56,965 bases of DNA from Paracoccaceae bacterium (GTDB taxonomy: Bacteria; Pseudomonadota; Alphaproteobacteria; Rhodobacterales; Rhodobacteraceae): positions 34,569 through 91,533 of the forward strand of contig JAGWAS010000004.1 of NCBI GenBank assembly GCA_021296235.1, written 5' to 3'. The position numbers and the translations under genes were made by a program. Shown here piece after piece: positions 41,974 to 54,186 of the stretch. The notes under the pieces are model-generated. The model was not told the DNA's origin and did no database searches. It saw only the letters and a program-made list of their open reading frames with translations. Positions within the stretch are counted from its first letter, which is position 1. Each line of letters opens with the position of its first letter.

Positions 41974-43362
41974 TCAGGCGTGAATGGCTCCGTCGCCACA
42001 GGCAAGCGCAGCTTCCCTGACCGCCTCCGACAGCGTTGGGTGAGCGTGGCATGTTCTGGCCACATCCTCGGCAGCGGCGCCGAATTCCATGGCCACGCAG
42101 ATCTCATGTATTAGTTCGCCGCCGGCCGGTCCGATGATGTGACATCCGAGGATCCGGTCGGTCTGAGCGTCCGCCAGAATCTTGACGAAACCATCCGCCG
42201 ACAGCGCTGCCTTGGCTCGCCCGTTGCCCATGAACGGGAACTTTCCAACCTTGTATTCCCTCGCCTCGCTCTTCAGCTCCTCTTCGGTCCTGCCGACCGA
42301 GGCAACCTCTGGATGCGTATAGATGACGGAGGGTATGACATCGTAATTCACGTGCCCGGCAAGACCCGCAATCGACTCGGCAACAGCCATTCCCTCATCC
42401 TCGGCTTTGTGGGCCAGCATCGGTCCGGCGACTGCGTCGCCGATTGCATATATGCCCTCAACCGAGCTCTTTAGTCCGGGTCCTGTTGTGACCTGACCGG
42501 TTTTTGAGACCTCGATTCCTGCTTCTGCAAGGCCCAGCCCCTCGGTGAAGGGTCGCCGTCCAGTCGCAACCAGCACAATATCGGCATCAAGGCTGTGTTC
42601 TGTCCCATCTTTGCGCAGGCGGTACTTCACCTTGGTGCCGGCCCTGCCGGCATTTGCTCCCAAAACTTCGGCACCGAGGATCATTTTCATGCCTTGACGA
42701 TTCAGCAACCTCTCCAGGACCTTGGACACTTCAGCGTCCATTCCGGGCGTTATGTGGTCGAGATATTCCAGCACAGTTACCTTGGTTCCGAGACGGGAAT
42801 AAACCGACCCGATCTCAAGGCCGATGACACCAGCGCCAATAACGGTCAAACTCTTCGGAATCTCCTTGAGCTCAAGTGCCCCGGTCGATGAAACGACCGC
42901 CTTTTCATCAACCTCAACCCCGGGAATGCTGGTTGATTCCGAGCCTGTTGCGACGACGATGTGCTTTGCTGCGTGCGACTCGCCTGCAACCTCAACCTTG
43001 CCTGAACCGGCAATTCGTCCCCAGCCCTTCAGCCACTCGACCTTATTCTTCTTGAACAGGAACTCAATGCCCTTGGTGTTGGCTGAAATCGCTTCCTGCT
43101 TGTAGGCAAGCATCTGACTCCAATCGATTTTGACTGATGGCGCATTCAGTCCCATCTTGGCAAAATTGTCGTGTGCCTCATGATACATGTGGCTCGCATG
43201 CAAAAGCGCCTTGGACGGAATGCAACCCACATTCAGACAGGTTCCGCCAAGTGTTTCCCGACCCTCAACACAGGCAGTCTTAAGGCCCAGTTGCGCCGCC
43301 CTGATGGCGCAAACATAACCACCTGGCCCGCCACCGATTACGATCACGTCAAATTCCGCCAC
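41974..43362 (-). CDS. lpdA: Dihydrolipoyl dehydrogenase (E3)
   Basis: The FAD enzyme that reoxidises lipoyl groups of 2-oxo-acid dehydrogenases. Here it most likely serves the 2-oxoglutarate complex whose E1 and E2 genes are immediately upstream. The 462-residue protein has [23 protein letters not shown] for FAD, the redox disulfide [16 protein letters not shown] near residue 40, NAD-binding [21 protein letters not shown] near 173, [17 protein letters not shown] near 303 and the catalytic HAHPTLSE at the C-terminus. It is the last gene of the mdh-sucCDAB-lpdA row, separated from sucB by about 80 bases. Confidence 0.96.
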   Translation of the reverse strand: MAEFDVIVIGGGPGGYVCAIRAAQLGLKTACVEGRETLGGTCLNVGCIPSKALLHASHMYHEAHDNFAKMGLNAPSVKIDWSQMLAYKQEAISANTKGIEFLFKKNKVEWLKGWGRIAGSGKVEVAGESHAAKHIVVATGSESTSIPGVEVDEKAVVSSTGALELKEIPKSLTVIGAGVIGLEIGSVYSRLGTKVTVLEYLDHITPGMDAEVSKVLERLLNRQGMKMILGAEVLGANAGRAGTKVKYRLRKDGTEHSLDADIVLVATGRRPFTEGLGLAEAGIEVSKTGQVTTGPGLKSSVEGIYAIGDAVAGPMLAHKAEDEGMAVAESIAGLAGHVNYDVIPSVIYTHPEVASVGRTEEELKSEAREYKVGKFPFMGNGRAKAALSADGFVKILADAQTDRILGCHIIGPAGGELIHEICVAMEFGAAAEDVARTCHAHPTLSEAVREAALACGDGAIHA

Positions 43363-43439
43363 AAATATCTCCTTTAGCCGTTGATTGCCGATGGGCCGCA
43401 GTTCGGAATGCAGAGCATTCCTGACGCCGTTATCGACCG

Positions 43440-44660
43440 TTAGATTCCCATGAGAAGCCGATGTGGCTCCTCAATCAGTTCCTTCACCCTAACAAGGAAG
43501 GTTACCGCACCCTTTCCGTCGACTATCCGATGGTCGTAGGAAAGTGCCAAATACATCATTGGCCGGATTACAACCTCACCGTCGAGAGCAATCGGTCGCT
43601 CCTGAATCTTGTGCATTCCGAGAATGCCGGATTGAGGCGGGTTCAAAATCGGTGACGACATCAACGACCCGTAAACACCGCCATTGGAAATCGAAAACGT
43701 ACCGCCCTGAAGATCGCCCATGGCCAACTTTCCATCCCTCGCAAGGGTGCCGAGAGCGGCAATCCGCTTCTCGATTTCGGCAAATCCCAAACTCTGCGCG
43801 TTCCTGACCACCGGCACGACAAGCCCGGTTGGCGTGCCAACCGCTATGCCCATATTGACGTATTTCCTGTAAACGATGTCTTCGCCGTCGATTTCGGCGT
43901 TGACTTCGGGCACCTCAAGCAACGCTTCGCAGCATGCCCGAACAAAGAATGACATGAAGCCGAGCTTCACACCATGTTTGTCCTCAAACGCACCTTTGAA
44001 CTCCGACCGGATCTTCATCACCCGGCTCATGTCAACCTCATTGTAAGTGGTCAGCATCGCCGCGGTGTTCTGCGACTCCTTGAGACGTTTGGCGATCGTA
44101 ACCCGGAGCCGGGTCATCCGAACACGCTCCTCAAGCCCCTCTTGCGCAGGGGCGATGGTGCTCTGGGCAGCTTCCGAAGGGGTCGATTCGGCCTCGGCAG
44201 CCTTAATTGCCGCCAGAACGTCCTCCTTCATGATTCTGCCGTCACGGCCCGAACCCGGAATTCCGTCGGGGTTAAGAGACTTCGTGGCCATCAGGACTCT
44301 TGCAGATGGCGCATCCTCGGGGTCTCGCCCCGAGCCGCCATCGGCGGCGGGTGCTGCCTGCGGCGGCACTTCCGCGGCGGTGGCCTTCTTTTTCGATGCC
44401 GGTTTTGCAGGCGCGGTGCCAACACCCTCACCGATGGTCCCGAGCAGCGCCCCAACCTCAACCGTTGTCCCCTGCGGGGCGACGATTTCCGCCAACACCC
44501 CTGCCTGAGGAGCAGGCACCTCGACCGTTACCTTGTCGGTCTCCAATTCGCAGACAACCTCATCCGCCGCAACCGCTTCTCCCTGCGCCTTGAACCAGTT
44601 GCCGACCGTTGCTTCGGCTATGCTCTCCCCGAGAGTCGGGACCCGTAATTCAGCTGTCAT
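43440..44660 (-). CDS. sucB: 2-oxoglutarate dehydrogenase E2 (dihydrolipoyl succinyltransferase)
   Basis: The core acyltransferase of the 2-oxoglutarate dehydrogenase complex, 406 residues. The lipoyl domain ([16 protein letters not shown], with Lys at about residue 43) is followed by an Ala/Pro/Lys-rich linker ([20 protein letters not shown]). Next come the peripheral subunit-binding domain ([34 protein letters not shown]) and the catalytic domain ending in [22 protein letters not shown] 44660 is the start; earlier in-frame codons do not encode E2-like sequence. It starts four bases after the sucA stop. Confidence 0.96.
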   Translation of the reverse strand: MTAELRVPTLGESIAEATVGNWFKAQGEAVAADEVVCELETDKVTVEVPAPQAGVLAEIVAPQGTTVEVGALLGTIGEGVGTAPAKPASKKKATAAEVPPQAAPAADGGSGRDPEDAPSARVLMATKSLNPDGIPGSGRDGRIMKEDVLAAIKAAEAESTPSEAAQSTIAPAQEGLEERVRMTRLRVTIAKRLKESQNTAAMLTTYNEVDMSRVMKIRSEFKGAFEDKHGVKLGFMSFFVRACCEALLEVPEVNAEIDGEDIVYRKYVNMGIAVGTPTGLVVPVVRNAQSLGFAEIEKRIAALGTLARDGKLAMGDLQGGTFSISNGGVYGSLMSSPILNPPQSGILGMHKIQERPIALDGEVVIRPMMYLALSYDHRIVDGKGAVTFLVRVKELIEEPHRLLMGI

Positions 44661-44664
44661 CCTG

Positions 44665-47628
44665 TTAATCCTTGGCGATGTTAAGCGCTTCGTCAACAAT
44701 CTGCCTCTGCTGCTCCTGGTGCTGCCGCAACAGTCCCGTTGCCGGAGAAGCCGAGGCAACTCTGCCCACATATCCCACTCGGTTCGATTTCGCACCGACT
44801 TTGCCGAGAACCCACTCCAGGTTGGGTTCTATGAAGTGCCAAGCTCCCTGATTCCTGGGTTCTTCCTGACACCAAATCATTTCCGCGTTGCCGAATCGGG
44901 ACAATTCCTTGATCAGCGCGAGGGCGGGGAATGGATAATATTGCTCAACCCTCAGCAGATAGATGTCGTCGATGCCTCTTGCATCCCGTTCCTCAAGCAG
45001 GTCGAAATAGACCTTCCCCGACGTAATAACGACCTTCCTGATCTTGTCATCCGGAACGAGTTCATTGTCGGAGTTGCCCCTTTCGGCGTCGTCCCAGAGC
45101 ACCCTGTGAAATGAGGTTCCAGGCTTGAATTCGTCAAGGAGCGAAACCGCCAGCTTGTGGCGAAGCAGCGATTTCGGCGTCATCAGCACCAAGGGTTTGC
45201 GGAAATCGCGATGCATCTGCCGTCTCAGGATGTGGAAATAGTTCGCCGGCGTGGTGCAGTTGGCGACAATCCAATTGTCCTCAGCGCAAAGTTGCAGGAA
45301 TCGCTCAAGCCGGGCGCTCGAATGTTCCGGCCCCTGCCCCTCGAACCCATGCGGCAGCAGCATGACCAGTCCGGACATCCTCAGCCATTTCCGTTCACCG
45401 CTGGCGATAAACTGGTCGAACATGGTTTGGGCACCATTGGCAAAATCCCCAAACTGTGCCTCCCACATCACCAGCGTATTTGGTTCGCTCAGTGTATAGC
45501 CATATTCAAATCCGAGGACCGCGAATTCCGAAAGCATGGAATCGATGACCTGAAACTTGGCCTTGTTTCCCGGTATGTGATTCAGCGAGACGTGCTTTTC
45601 CTCGGTGTCCTGATCAATGAATGCCGAGTGCCGTTGGCTGAAGGTTCCCCTGGTTGAATCCTGACCCGACAACCGGACGCCATATCCTTCCTGCAGCAGG
45701 CTGCCGAACGCAAGAGCTTCGGCGACGGCCCAGTTGCAACCCTTTCCGGTGTCAATAATCTGCTTTCTGGAACGAAGCAGCCGGGAAAGGGTTGGATGAA
45801 TACCAAAGCCCTTGGGCACCTGAACGAGCGCAGCGCCAATTTTTTTGAGTTTCTTGAGTGAAACTCCGGTTTTGCCTCTCTGATCATCGTCCGTTTGCGA
45901 CTGAATGTGCGACCAGCGCCCATCAAGCCAATCGGCATCGTTCGGCTTGTAGGAGTCTGCCAGCTCGAATTCCTGATCCAGCATGTCGCGGAAAGCCTTC
46001 TTGTTGCTCTCGGTTTCCTCGAATGGAACCAATCCATCGCTGGCCAAACGCTCGGAATAGAGTTCAAGGGTTGTCGGATGGTTCTTGATAATCCGATACA
46101 TTTTGGGCTGGGTGAACATTGGTTCGTCGCCCTCATTGTGCCCAAATCTTCGGTAGCAGAAGATGTCAACCACGACATCCCTGCAGAATTTCTGGCGGAA
46201 TTCCGTAGCGACCTTTGCTGCGTGCACCACCGCCTCCGGGTCATCACCGTTGACGTGGAAAATTGGCGATTCCGTCATCATGGCGATGTCGGTCGGATAG
46301 GGTGAGGATCGCGAGTAGTGCGGAGCCGTCGTGAAACCAATCTGATTGTTGACGATGAGGTGAATCGTCCCACCGGTGGCGTGCCCAACGAGACCGGAAA
46401 GTCCGAAGCATTCCGCAACAATCCCCTGCCCGGCAAAGGCGGCATCCCCGTGCAGCAAGATCGGCAGCACCGTCGTTCCCTTCGGGTCGCCACGTTGGGT
46501 CTGCTTGGCCCTGGCCTTGCCGAGAACAACCGCGTTCACAGCCTCAAGGTGGGACGGATTTGCGGTGAGCGACAGGTGAACAACATTGCCGTCAAACTCC
46601 CGATCGGATGATGCGCCAAGATGATATTTGACATCACCTGAGCCGGCCACATCATCCGGCTTGAAGCTTCCGCCCTTGAATTCGTTGAGTATCGCCCGGT
46701 ACGGCTTGCCCATGACGTTTGCCAGAAAATTAAGGCGCCCGCGGTGCGGCATTCCGATCACAATTTCCTTGACCCCGAGTGCACCACCCCTCTTGATGAA
46801 CTGCTCCATCGCCGGAACGACCGATTCAGCACCGTCAAGACCAAACCGCTTGGTGCCGGTGTATTTGGCCTGTAGGAACTTCTCAAACCCTTCGGCCTCA
46901 ATCAACTTCCGCAGGATCGCCCTGCGACCCTCCTGCGTGAACTGCACCTCCTTGCCGTAGCCTTCAATTCGCTCCTTCAGCCAAGCGGATTGCTCCGGGT
47001 CCGAAATATGCATGTACTGTAGGGCGAAAGTTCCGCAGTAGGTGCGCCTAACCATTGCAAGAATTTCCCGGATGGTGGCGGTCTCAAGGCCAAGCACATT
47101 GTCGATGAAGACCGGCCGATCCATATCTTCCTGCAAAAACCCGTAGGTTTCCGGCGCAAGCTCCGGGTGCAGGGTGTGATGCGTCAATCCAAGTGGATCC
47201 AGCATTGCAATGCGATGGCCCCTGATCCGGTATGCGCGGATCAGCATCAGGGCCCTGATGGAATCGAGTGTCCGTTGCTGAACCTCCTTTTCCGGCAGGC
47301 TGATGCCGCCGCCAGCCGCGAGCGCCCTGATCTTCAGTTCGAGATCACTGCCAAGGGAAGCTGCAGTTTCGGGCCACTGCCCGTCAAATGCCGCAACAAG
47401 CTCGCCCGAATCGACCTTGGGCCAGTCCGGTCTTTGCCAAGACGGTTTCAGCTGTGAGGGAGCCCTTTCCGCTGCACCATCGATCAATTCAAAATATCGC
47501 CTCCATGTCGCATCGACAGAATCCGGGCTTGCGGTGAAACGGGCGTGCAGCTGCTCCATGTAGTCGGCATTTTGCCCCTGCAAAAAACTTGAACTGCGGA
47601 AATACTCGTTAGGGCCTGCATCGCTCAT
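44665..47628 (-). CDS. sucA: 2-oxoglutarate dehydrogenase E1
   Basis: The thiamin-diphosphate enzyme that decarboxylates 2-oxoglutarate in the TCA cycle. At 987 residues it has full length for the family. Recognisable blocks are [18 protein letters not shown] near residue 132, [20 protein letters not shown] near 293, the thiamin-diphosphate site [14 protein letters not shown] near 394 to [24 protein letters not shown], and the C-terminal [24 protein letters not shown]. It lies between sucD and sucB on the same strand with very short gaps. Confidence 0.97.
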   Translation of the reverse strand: MSDAGPNEYFRSSSFLQGQNADYMEQLHARFTASPDSVDATWRRYFELIDGAAERAPSQLKPSWQRPDWPKVDSGELVAAFDGQWPETAASLGSDLELKIRALAAGGGISLPEKEVQQRTLDSIRALMLIRAYRIRGHRIAMLDPLGLTHHTLHPELAPETYGFLQEDMDRPVFIDNVLGLETATIREILAMVRRTYCGTFALQYMHISDPEQSAWLKERIEGYGKEVQFTQEGRRAILRKLIEAEGFEKFLQAKYTGTKRFGLDGAESVVPAMEQFIKRGGALGVKEIVIGMPHRGRLNFLANVMGKPYRAILNEFKGGSFKPDDVAGSGDVKYHLGASSDREFDGNVVHLSLTANPSHLEAVNAVVLGKARAKQTQRGDPKGTTVLPILLHGDAAFAGQGIVAECFGLSGLVGHATGGTIHLIVNNQIGFTTAPHYSRSSPYPTDIAMMTESPIFHVNGDDPEAVVHAAKVATEFRQKFCRDVVVDIFCYRRFGHNEGDEPMFTQPKMYRIIKNHPTTLELYSERLASDGLVPFEETESNKKAFRDMLDQEFELADSYKPNDADWLDGRWSHIQSQTDDDQRGKTGVSLKKLKKIGAALVQVPKGFGIHPTLSRLLRSRKQIIDTGKGCNWAVAEALAFGSLLQEGYGVRLSGQDSTRGTFSQRHSAFIDQDTEEKHVSLNHIPGNKAKFQVIDSMLSEFAVLGFEYGYTLSEPNTLVMWEAQFGDFANGAQTMFDQFIASGERKWLRMSGLVMLLPHGFEGQGPEHSSARLERFLQLCAEDNWIVANCTTPANYFHILRRQMHRDFRKPLVLMTPKSLLRHKLAVSLLDEFKPGTSFHRVLWDDAERGNSDNELVPDDKIRKVVITSGKVYFDLLEERDARGIDDIYLLRVEQYYPFPALALIKELSRFGNAEMIWCQEEPRNQGAWHFIEPNLEWVLGKVGAKSNRVGYVGRVASASPATGLLRQHQEQQRQIVDEALNIAKD

Positions 47629-47650
47629 GATTTACCCCGTTAAGCCAGAA

Positions 47651-48535
47651 TTATTTCCCAATCGCCCGGACGACCGCCTCGCCCAAGGTCGCAGGGCTGT
47701 CGGCGATTTCGAAACCGGCGGATCTCATCGCCTCGATCTTGTCCTCGGCTCCACCCTTGCCGCCCGAGATCACTGCCCCGGCATGACCCATTCGCCGTCC
47801 CGGCGGTGCCGTGCGTCCGGCAATGAACCCGGCAATCGGCTTGATCCGGCCTTGTCGCGCCTCGGACTTGATGAATTCGGCAGCCTCCTCTTCGGCACTG
47901 CCGCCAATTTCACCGATCAGAATGATTGATTCGGTTTCCTCGTCGGCCAGAAACAACTCAAGGACATCAATGTGTTCGGTGCCCTTAACCGGATCACCAC
48001 CGATCCCAACACAGGTCGACTGGCCAAGCCCGATATCAGTCGTTTGCTTAACCGCTTCGTAGGTGAGTGTCCCTGAACGCGAAACAACGCCGACGCTCCC
48101 CTTCCTGTGGATGTGCCCCGGCATGATGCCGATCTTGCAGGCCTGCGGGGTAATGACACCCGGGCAGTTTGGGCCGACCAGCCGGGATCCGGTGCCGTCG
48201 AGCGCCCTCCTTGCGGCAACCATGTCCTTCACAGGAATTCCCTCGGTTACGCAGACAATGAGTTCCATGCCGGCATTGCAGGCCTCCATGATGGCGTCGG
48301 CGGCGAAGGGCGGAGGCACATATATGGCGGTTGCGGTTGCACCGGTGGCTGCCTTGGCCTGACTGACCGTATCGAACACCGGCAGGCCGAGATGCTCGGA
48401 GCCGCCCTTTCCGGGTGTAACGCCTCCAACCATCCTTGTTCCGTAGGCAATCGCCTGTTCGGAATGAAAGGTTCCCTGCGCTCCCGTGAATCCCTGACAG
48501 ATGACGCTGGTTTCGGCGTCAACCAGAATTGCCAT
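47651..48535 (-). CDS. sucD: Succinyl-CoA synthetase alpha subunit
   Basis: Forms the phosphohistidine-carrying subunit of succinyl-CoA synthetase, 294 residues. It begins [21 protein letters not shown], with the CoA-binding Rossmann domain. The active-site His lies in the [21 protein letters not shown] stretch near residue 252, and [23 protein letters not shown] near 118 is a family block. The ATG at 48535 starts 17 bases inside the end of sucC, a longer overlap than usual, so translation is likely coupled. Confidence 0.96.
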   Translation of the reverse strand: MAILVDAETSVICQGFTGAQGTFHSEQAIAYGTRMVGGVTPGKGGSEHLGLPVFDTVSQAKAATGATATAIYVPPPFAADAIMEACNAGMELIVCVTEGIPVKDMVAARRALDGTGSRLVGPNCPGVITPQACKIGIMPGHIHRKGSVGVVSRSGTLTYEAVKQTTDIGLGQSTCVGIGGDPVKGTEHIDVLELFLADEETESIILIGEIGGSAEEEAAEFIKSEARQGRIKPIAGFIAGRTAPPGRRMGHAGAVISGGKGGAEDKIEAMRSAGFEIADSPATLGEAVVRAIGK

Positions 48536-49757
48536 GACCGCTCTGCTCCTGTTTCTGCGCACCTGAAGAGCCGACAGCAGCAATGATCTTCCTGGCTGCG
48601 TCACCGAGATCGTCGGCCGCAATGACGTTGAGACCGCTGGACTCTATCACCGACTTGCCCATTTCAACATTTGTGCCCTCAAGCCTGACGACCAGTGGCA
48701 CCTCAAGCCCGACATCCCTTACGGCCTGGACGACTCCTTCCGCAATGGTATCGCAGCGCATGATGCCACCGAAGATGTTGACCAGTATGCCTTTCACATT
48801 CGGATCAGACGTTATGATCTTGAACGCCTCCACGACCTTTTCGCGGGAGGCACCGCCGCCAACATCAAGGAAATTCGCGGGCTCCGATCCGTAGAGCTTG
48901 ATGATGTCCATGGTTGCCATTGCCAATCCGGCGCCGTTCACCATGCAGCCGATTTCCCCGTCGAGGGCGATATAACTCAGCCCGAACCGGGAAGCCGCCA
49001 ATTCCTTCGGATCCTCCTCGGTTTCGTCGCGCAATTCCAAGATGTCCGGCTGTCGGTAAAGGGCACTCGAATCAAACGACATCTTGCAGTCAAGGCAAAG
49101 AAGATCGCCCGCCCCGGTTACGACAAGCGGGTTGATTTCCAACAGTTCGGCATCCGTGCCGAGGAACATTCCGATGGCGGCTTTGGAAAGCCCGGCGCAC
49201 TGCTTGGCAAGCTGCCCCGAGAGCCCAAGCGCAGCAGCACAACTGCGACCGTGATGCGGTTGAAACCCGGTCGCCGGGTCTATTGCCACGGTCACGATCT
49301 TTTCGGGACTGGTTTTTGCCACCTCCTCAATGTCCATGCCGCCTTCGGTTGAGCACACAATTGAGATTCGGGAAAGACCGCGGTCCAGCAAAACAGCAAA
49401 ATAGAGTTCGCGATCAATCTCGGCACCCTGCTCCACGTAAATCCTATTGACCTGTTTGCCGGCATGGCCCGTTTGATGCGTAACCAGGGTCTTGCCGATC
49501 ATCATTTCAGCTTCGGCCGCCGCCGCCTTCGCCGATCGGGCGATCCTTACGCCGCCGCCGGCACCCGCCTGGGATTCCCTGAAACTTCCCTTGCCCCGTC
49601 CGCCGGCATGTATCTGAGCCTTAACCGCCCAGACCGGTCCGGGCAATTCCTCTGCAAGCTGCAGGGCGCTGTTCGCATCGAACACCACCCGACCGTCCGC
49701 CACCGGCATTCCGAATTTTCTGAGCAGTTGCTTGGCTTGGTATTCGTGAATGTTCAT
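48519..49757 (-). CDS. sucC: Succinyl-CoA synthetase beta subunit
   Basis: The ATP-grasp subunit of succinyl-CoA synthetase, 412 residues. It starts [19 protein letters not shown] and includes [15 protein letters not shown] near residue 45, [22 protein letters not shown] near 208, and [21 protein letters not shown] near 265, with the [14 protein letters not shown] block near 335. It is some 15 residues longer than the usual 388-398, the extra residues being a hydrophilic C-terminal tail ([12 protein letters not shown]) that overlaps the sucD start. Confidence 0.96.
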   Translation of the reverse strand: MNIHEYQAKQLLRKFGMPVADGRVVFDANSALQLAEELPGPVWAVKAQIHAGGRGKGSFRESQAGAGGGVRIARSAKAAAAEAEMMIGKTLVTHQTGHAGKQVNRIYVEQGAEIDRELYFAVLLDRGLSRISIVCSTEGGMDIEEVAKTSPEKIVTVAIDPATGFQPHHGRSCAAALGLSGQLAKQCAGLSKAAIGMFLGTDAELLEINPLVVTGAGDLLCLDCKMSFDSSALYRQPDILELRDETEEDPKELAASRFGLSYIALDGEIGCMVNGAGLAMATMDIIKLYGSEPANFLDVGGGASREKVVEAFKIITSDPNVKGILVNIFGGIMRCDTIAEGVVQAVRDVGLEVPLVVRLEGTNVEMGKSVIESSGLNVIAADDLGDAARKIIAAVGSSGAQKQEQSGHGNSG

Positions 49758-49871
49758 TTCTCAGTTACCGTTGCGGTTTGCCACCGACCGAATCACAGGC
49801 TCCGGTTGGAATGTACGCCGGCAGGCGAATTTGCAGGTCCAATTCTCGGCAAAGACTTCAATCCAATCCGG

Positions 49872-50909
<1,038 letters not shown>

Positions 50910-50984
50910 TTACGCTCCGCTCCATTGGCGTGAGCATCCGGAGTTGGACGACTCGACCTGTCCATCTCACTGATCGCCTTCAAT

Positions 50985-51962
50985 TCAACCCATTGCGATC
51001 TGATCTGCCTTTGCCACCAGCACTTCGGCCTGGCGAACCGAGGCCAAATCAATCAATTTGCCGTCGAGCGCCGCCGCACCCTTCCCTTCCGTTTCGGCCT
51101 CCCGCATCGCATCAAGAATGCGCCGCGCACCGGCAATCTGTGCATCCGATGGACTCATGGCCGCATTTGCCAGTGCAATCTGCCTGGGATGGATGGCCCA
51201 TTTTCCTTCACAACCGAGTGCGGCGGCGCGATTTGCCGCCGAGGCGTATGCATCGTCGTCGGAGAAATCGCCGAACGGCCCGTCAACCGGCCGCAACCCG
51301 TTTGCGCGCGCAGCCACAACGAGCCTGGCCAAGGAGTAGTGCCACATGTCGCCCCAATGCACCGCCCGGCTTCCGTCCTCCAGCCTGTCCGTCATGACCG
51401 AATAGTCAGGATTGGCACCACCTATGCCGGTCGTTCGCGCTTGAGTTGAGGCGGCGAAGTCCGCCACACCGAAATGCAGACTCTCATTTCGATTCGAGGC
51501 AGCAGCGATCTCGGTGATGTTCTGCATGCCCAGCGCTGTTTCGATGATGTGCTCGAACCCGATTCGGTTCCCAAAACCCTTCGCCTGTTCGATCTGCGTT
51601 ACCAGCATGTCCACCGCATAGACATCAGCGGCAGTTCCGACCTTGGGTATCATTATGAGGTCAATGAAATTTCCGGCCTGCTCGACCAAATCAACAACAT
51701 CGCGATACATGTAGTGTGTATCCAGCCCATTGATGCGGATCGACACAGTCTTGGAATCCCAGTCGAGATCGTTGAGTCCCTGAATCACAAAACTTCGCGC
51801 TTTGGTCTTTTCGTCGGGTGCAACCGCATCCTCAAGATCAAGAAAGACGATGTCCGCCTCAGACCTCAGTGCCTTTTCGAAAAGTTCCGGACGACTTCCG
51901 GGGACCGCAAGTTCAGATCTGTTCAGTCGCAACCTGGCTTGATTGGGGATGGCGAAACTCAT
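50985..51962 (-). CDS. mcl1: L-malyl-CoA/beta-methylmalyl-CoA lyase
   Basis: A CitE-like lyase, 325 residues. In the ethylmalonyl-CoA pathway it cleaves beta-methylmalyl-CoA to glyoxylate and propionyl-CoA and also acts on malyl-CoA. Signature sequence is NRSELAVPGSRPELFEKA near residue 14, ADIVFLDLEDAVAPDEKTKAR near 35, IRINGLDTHYMYRDVVDLVEQAG near 72, IMIPKVGTAADVYAVD, and GKWAIHPRQIALAN. ATG 51962 is preceded by GAGGGAG at good spacing. It is divergent from mch, its pathway partner, and points the same way as mdh. Confidence 0.93.
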   Translation of the reverse strand: MSFAIPNQARLRLNRSELAVPGSRPELFEKALRSEADIVFLDLEDAVAPDEKTKARSFVIQGLNDLDWDSKTVSIRINGLDTHYMYRDVVDLVEQAGNFIDLIMIPKVGTAADVYAVDMLVTQIEQAKGFGNRIGFEHIIETALGMQNITEIAAASNRNESLHFGVADFAASTQARTTGIGGANPDYSVMTDRLEDGSRAVHWGDMWHYSLARLVVAARANGLRPVDGPFGDFSDDDAYASAANRAAALGCEGKWAIHPRQIALANAAMSPSDAQIAGARRILDAMREAETEGKGAAALDGKLIDLASVRQAEVLVAKADQIAMG

Positions 51963-52272
51963 TTTGATTGCTCCCTCGGAATTCAATCATTTGGAAACGG
52001 CGAAAATATGCCCGGCCCAATTCCCGTCAAGGACAAATCAGTGCCAACAAGGCAAATCGCGCGAGTTTCGTGTGGGGATATCCGTCCTTCGCGAAATGAG
52101 GCCATTTCGGCCTTTGCCGAAATCTCCCGCCACAGATACCATGATTTGCAAATCTCCGATTCGCCCATCCATTGCATTGGTCGAAATTGCCTGGCGCCAA
52201 AATGGCGAACCGGTGCCAGCGCTCCCCATTCAGCCGGACCGACAGGTCTACACCGAACAGGATGATTCACTC
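51963..52272. other. Divergent promoter region between mcl1 and mch
   Basis: About 310 bases separate the two starts. A plus-strand frame is open through most of it, in phase with mch, but has no recognisable protein sequence and starts at an ATG overlapping mcl1, so I read it as non-coding. No clear operator or hairpin was noticed. It should carry the promoters of both ethylmalonyl-CoA pathway genes. Confidence 0.55.
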
Positions 52273-53301
52273 ATGCGGTCAGCAAAATCCAATCCGGGAA
52301 GGTTTTTTGAGGATTTCAGCGTCGGCATGGTGATTGAGCACCCGACGCCGCGCACTGTCACCAACGGCGACCGGGCACTTTGCAACGCACTGTTTCCGTT
52401 CAGGCACGCCCTGTTTTCGTCAGACGAATTCGCCCGGCGGTGCGGCCTGCCACAGGCGCCGATTGAGGATTTTGCGGTATTTCATTTTGTGTTCGGAAAG
52501 TCTGTCCCCGACATTTCGGTCAATGCTGTGGCCAATCTGGGATACGCCGAGATGAAGTTCCGGAGGATGACGTTCGCTGGAGACACCCTGACAGCTCAAT
52601 CGGAAGTTATCGGGATAAAGGAAAATTCGAACGGCAAATCCGGAATTGTCTGGGTCCGCACGAAGGGCTCCAACCAGCACGGACAAACCGTGGTCGATTT
52701 TGTCCGCTGGGTAATGGTTCGGAAACGCCGGCCCGGCAAAACGTCAGGTGTAACCCTTGTCCCTGAAATCAATCCCTGCGTGGAGGCGGATGCACTGCCG
52801 GAACCGCCGGGGCTGGACTTTTCCGACTACGATTTCACTTCCGCCGGAGAACCCCATTCCTGGTCCGACTATTTGCCGGGTGAAACAATCAATCACGAGC
52901 ACGGAACAACTGTCGAGGAAGCTGAGCACATGATTGCCACAAGGTTGTGGCAAAATCCGGCGCGGGTCCATTTTGATTCGACCTTGCGGGAGGATGGAAG
53001 GCGTTTGATCTACGGAGGCCATGTCATCTCAATTGCCCGGGCACTGTCATTCAATGGACTTGCAAACGCACAAACCGTCCTGGCGGTGAATTCGGGCAAG
53101 CATGTCAACCCCTGCTTCGCCGGCACCACGGTTCGCGCTTGGTCAAAAGTGTTGGAACGCGCCAAGAGTTCGGTTCCAGGTGCCGGGGCACTGCGGATTC
53201 GCACCGTGGCGAGCAGTGCCCGCACAGGAGCCTTTCCGGATGAATCTGAATCGGATGCGGCGCTGCTGGACCTGGATTACTGGGTGCTTATCCCGCGCTG
53301 A
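52273..53301 (+). CDS. mch: Mesaconyl-CoA hydratase (beta-methylmalyl-CoA dehydratase)
   Basis: A double-hotdog MaoC-type hydratase converting mesaconyl-C1-CoA to beta-methylmalyl-CoA, the step before Mcl1. The 342 residues match the family length. The N-terminal NPGRFFEDFSVGMVIEHPTPRTVTNGDRALCNALFPFRHALFSS and VFHFVFGKSVPDISVNAVANLGYAEMKF are characteristic, as are VIGIKENSNGKSGIVWVRTKG and VRWVMVRKR. The start is ATG 52273, since homologues begin at (R)SAK(S/T)NPG. It lies 90 bases before sdhC on the same strand. Confidence 0.93.
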   Translation: MRSAKSNPGRFFEDFSVGMVIEHPTPRTVTNGDRALCNALFPFRHALFSSDEFARRCGLPQAPIEDFAVFHFVFGKSVPDISVNAVANLGYAEMKFRRMTFAGDTLTAQSEVIGIKENSNGKSGIVWVRTKGSNQHGQTVVDFVRWVMVRKRRPGKTSGVTLVPEINPCVEADALPEPPGLDFSDYDFTSAGEPHSWSDYLPGETINHEHGTTVEEAEHMIATRLWQNPARVHFDSTLREDGRRLIYGGHVISIARALSFNGLANAQTVLAVNSGKHVNPCFAGTTVRAWSKVLERAKSSVPGAGALRIRTVASSARTGAFPDESESDAALLDLDYWVLIPR

Positions 53302-53391
53302 TTGGCCTCATGGATGGAATTTGCATTGCATGGAACGGCACGTTCTAGGATAAACGGCGAGAATCCAAAGACCTGACAACGGGAATCGCTG

Positions 53392-53787
53392 ATGGCTGGA
53401 CCAAATGAAGGCAATCGACCGCTTTCACCCCATGCAACGATATACAGGTGGCCCCTCAATGCGGTCATGTCAATCCTTCACCGAATGACCGGTGTGGGAA
53501 TGGCATTGGGTGCAATTCTTGTTGTCTGGTGGTTTCTTGCCCTGTCGATCTCACCGGGACAATTTAGACTTGCCGATGGGCTGATGACTTCGCTGCCGGG
53601 CGATTTCGTGATGGTTTGCTTGCTTGCCGCGCTTTGGTACCATTTTTGCAACGGAATACGACATTTGATCTGGGATACCGGGGCGGGGCTGGATGAGGGC
53701 AGTGTCAGGCGTTCGGCTTTGGCAGGTTGGTTTGGAACCGCCCTGCTTACGGCGGGCTCGCTGGCATTGATCTCGAATGGCATCTAG
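53392..53787 (+). CDS. sdhC: Succinate dehydrogenase cytochrome b556 subunit
   Basis: A membrane anchor of succinate dehydrogenase, 131 residues with three helices. NRPLSPHATIYRWPLNAVMSILHRMTGVGMALG contains the family motif [ST]xxHRxTG. The heme-ligand His is likely in ALWYHFCNGIRHLIWD near residue 83-91. It is first in sdhCDA-lipoprotein-sdhB. It overlaps sdhD by 11 bases. Confidence 0.93.
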   Translation: MAGPNEGNRPLSPHATIYRWPLNAVMSILHRMTGVGMALGAILVVWWFLALSISPGQFRLADGLMTSLPGDFVMVCLLAALWYHFCNGIRHLIWDTGAGLDEGSVRRSALAGWFGTALLTAGSLALISNGI

Positions 53788-54172
53788 TTCATTCAGGACA
53801 GACTACAACCGGGTTGCCGGGCTGGGCTCGGCGCGCGAGGGAGCTGGTCACTGGTGGGCCCAAAGGCTGACCGCAATCGCTTTGATTCCGCTGTCGATAG
53901 CATTCGTTTTTCTTTTTGGCTCAACCCTCGGCGAAGGACGCGAAGCCGCCATTGAGACATTTGGCCATCCGCTCGCCGCATTGACCGCAATTCTCTTCAT
54001 TGCCGTTGGATTCAGCCACCTGCAGTTGGGCCTGCGGATCGTGATTGAGGACTATGTCCACGGCCGGAAGCTGGCATTCACCCTGCTCATTCTCAATGTC
54101 CTTCTGTGCTGGGGCCTTGCAGCGGTTGGGGTGTTTTCGGTTGCCCGAATTGCCTTTGGATACGCAGGCTGA
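53777..54172 (+). CDS. sdhD: Succinate dehydrogenase membrane anchor subunit
   Basis: The second hydrophobic anchor, 131 residues, three helices. [29 protein letters not shown] at the N-terminus and [18 protein letters not shown] near residue 77 are typical of alphaproteobacterial SdhD, the latter supplying heme and quinone-site residues (H, D-Y). The ATG lies within the end of sdhC. The stop is 14 bases before the sdhA GTG. Confidence 0.93.
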   Translation: MASSSFRTDYNRVAGLGSAREGAGHWWAQRLTAIALIPLSIAFVFLFGSTLGEGREAAIETFGHPLAALTAILFIAVGFSHLQLGLRIVIEDYVHGRKLAFTLLILNVLLCWGLAAVGVFSVARIAFGYAG

Positions 54173-54186
54173 ACGGGGAACCAAAC

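Noticed and set aside
51943..52272. N-terminal extension of the mch frame back to 51943
   Set aside because: The extra 110 residues have no homology I recognise, and the hydratase family starts at the MRSAKSNPG sequence; the region is the divergent promoter.
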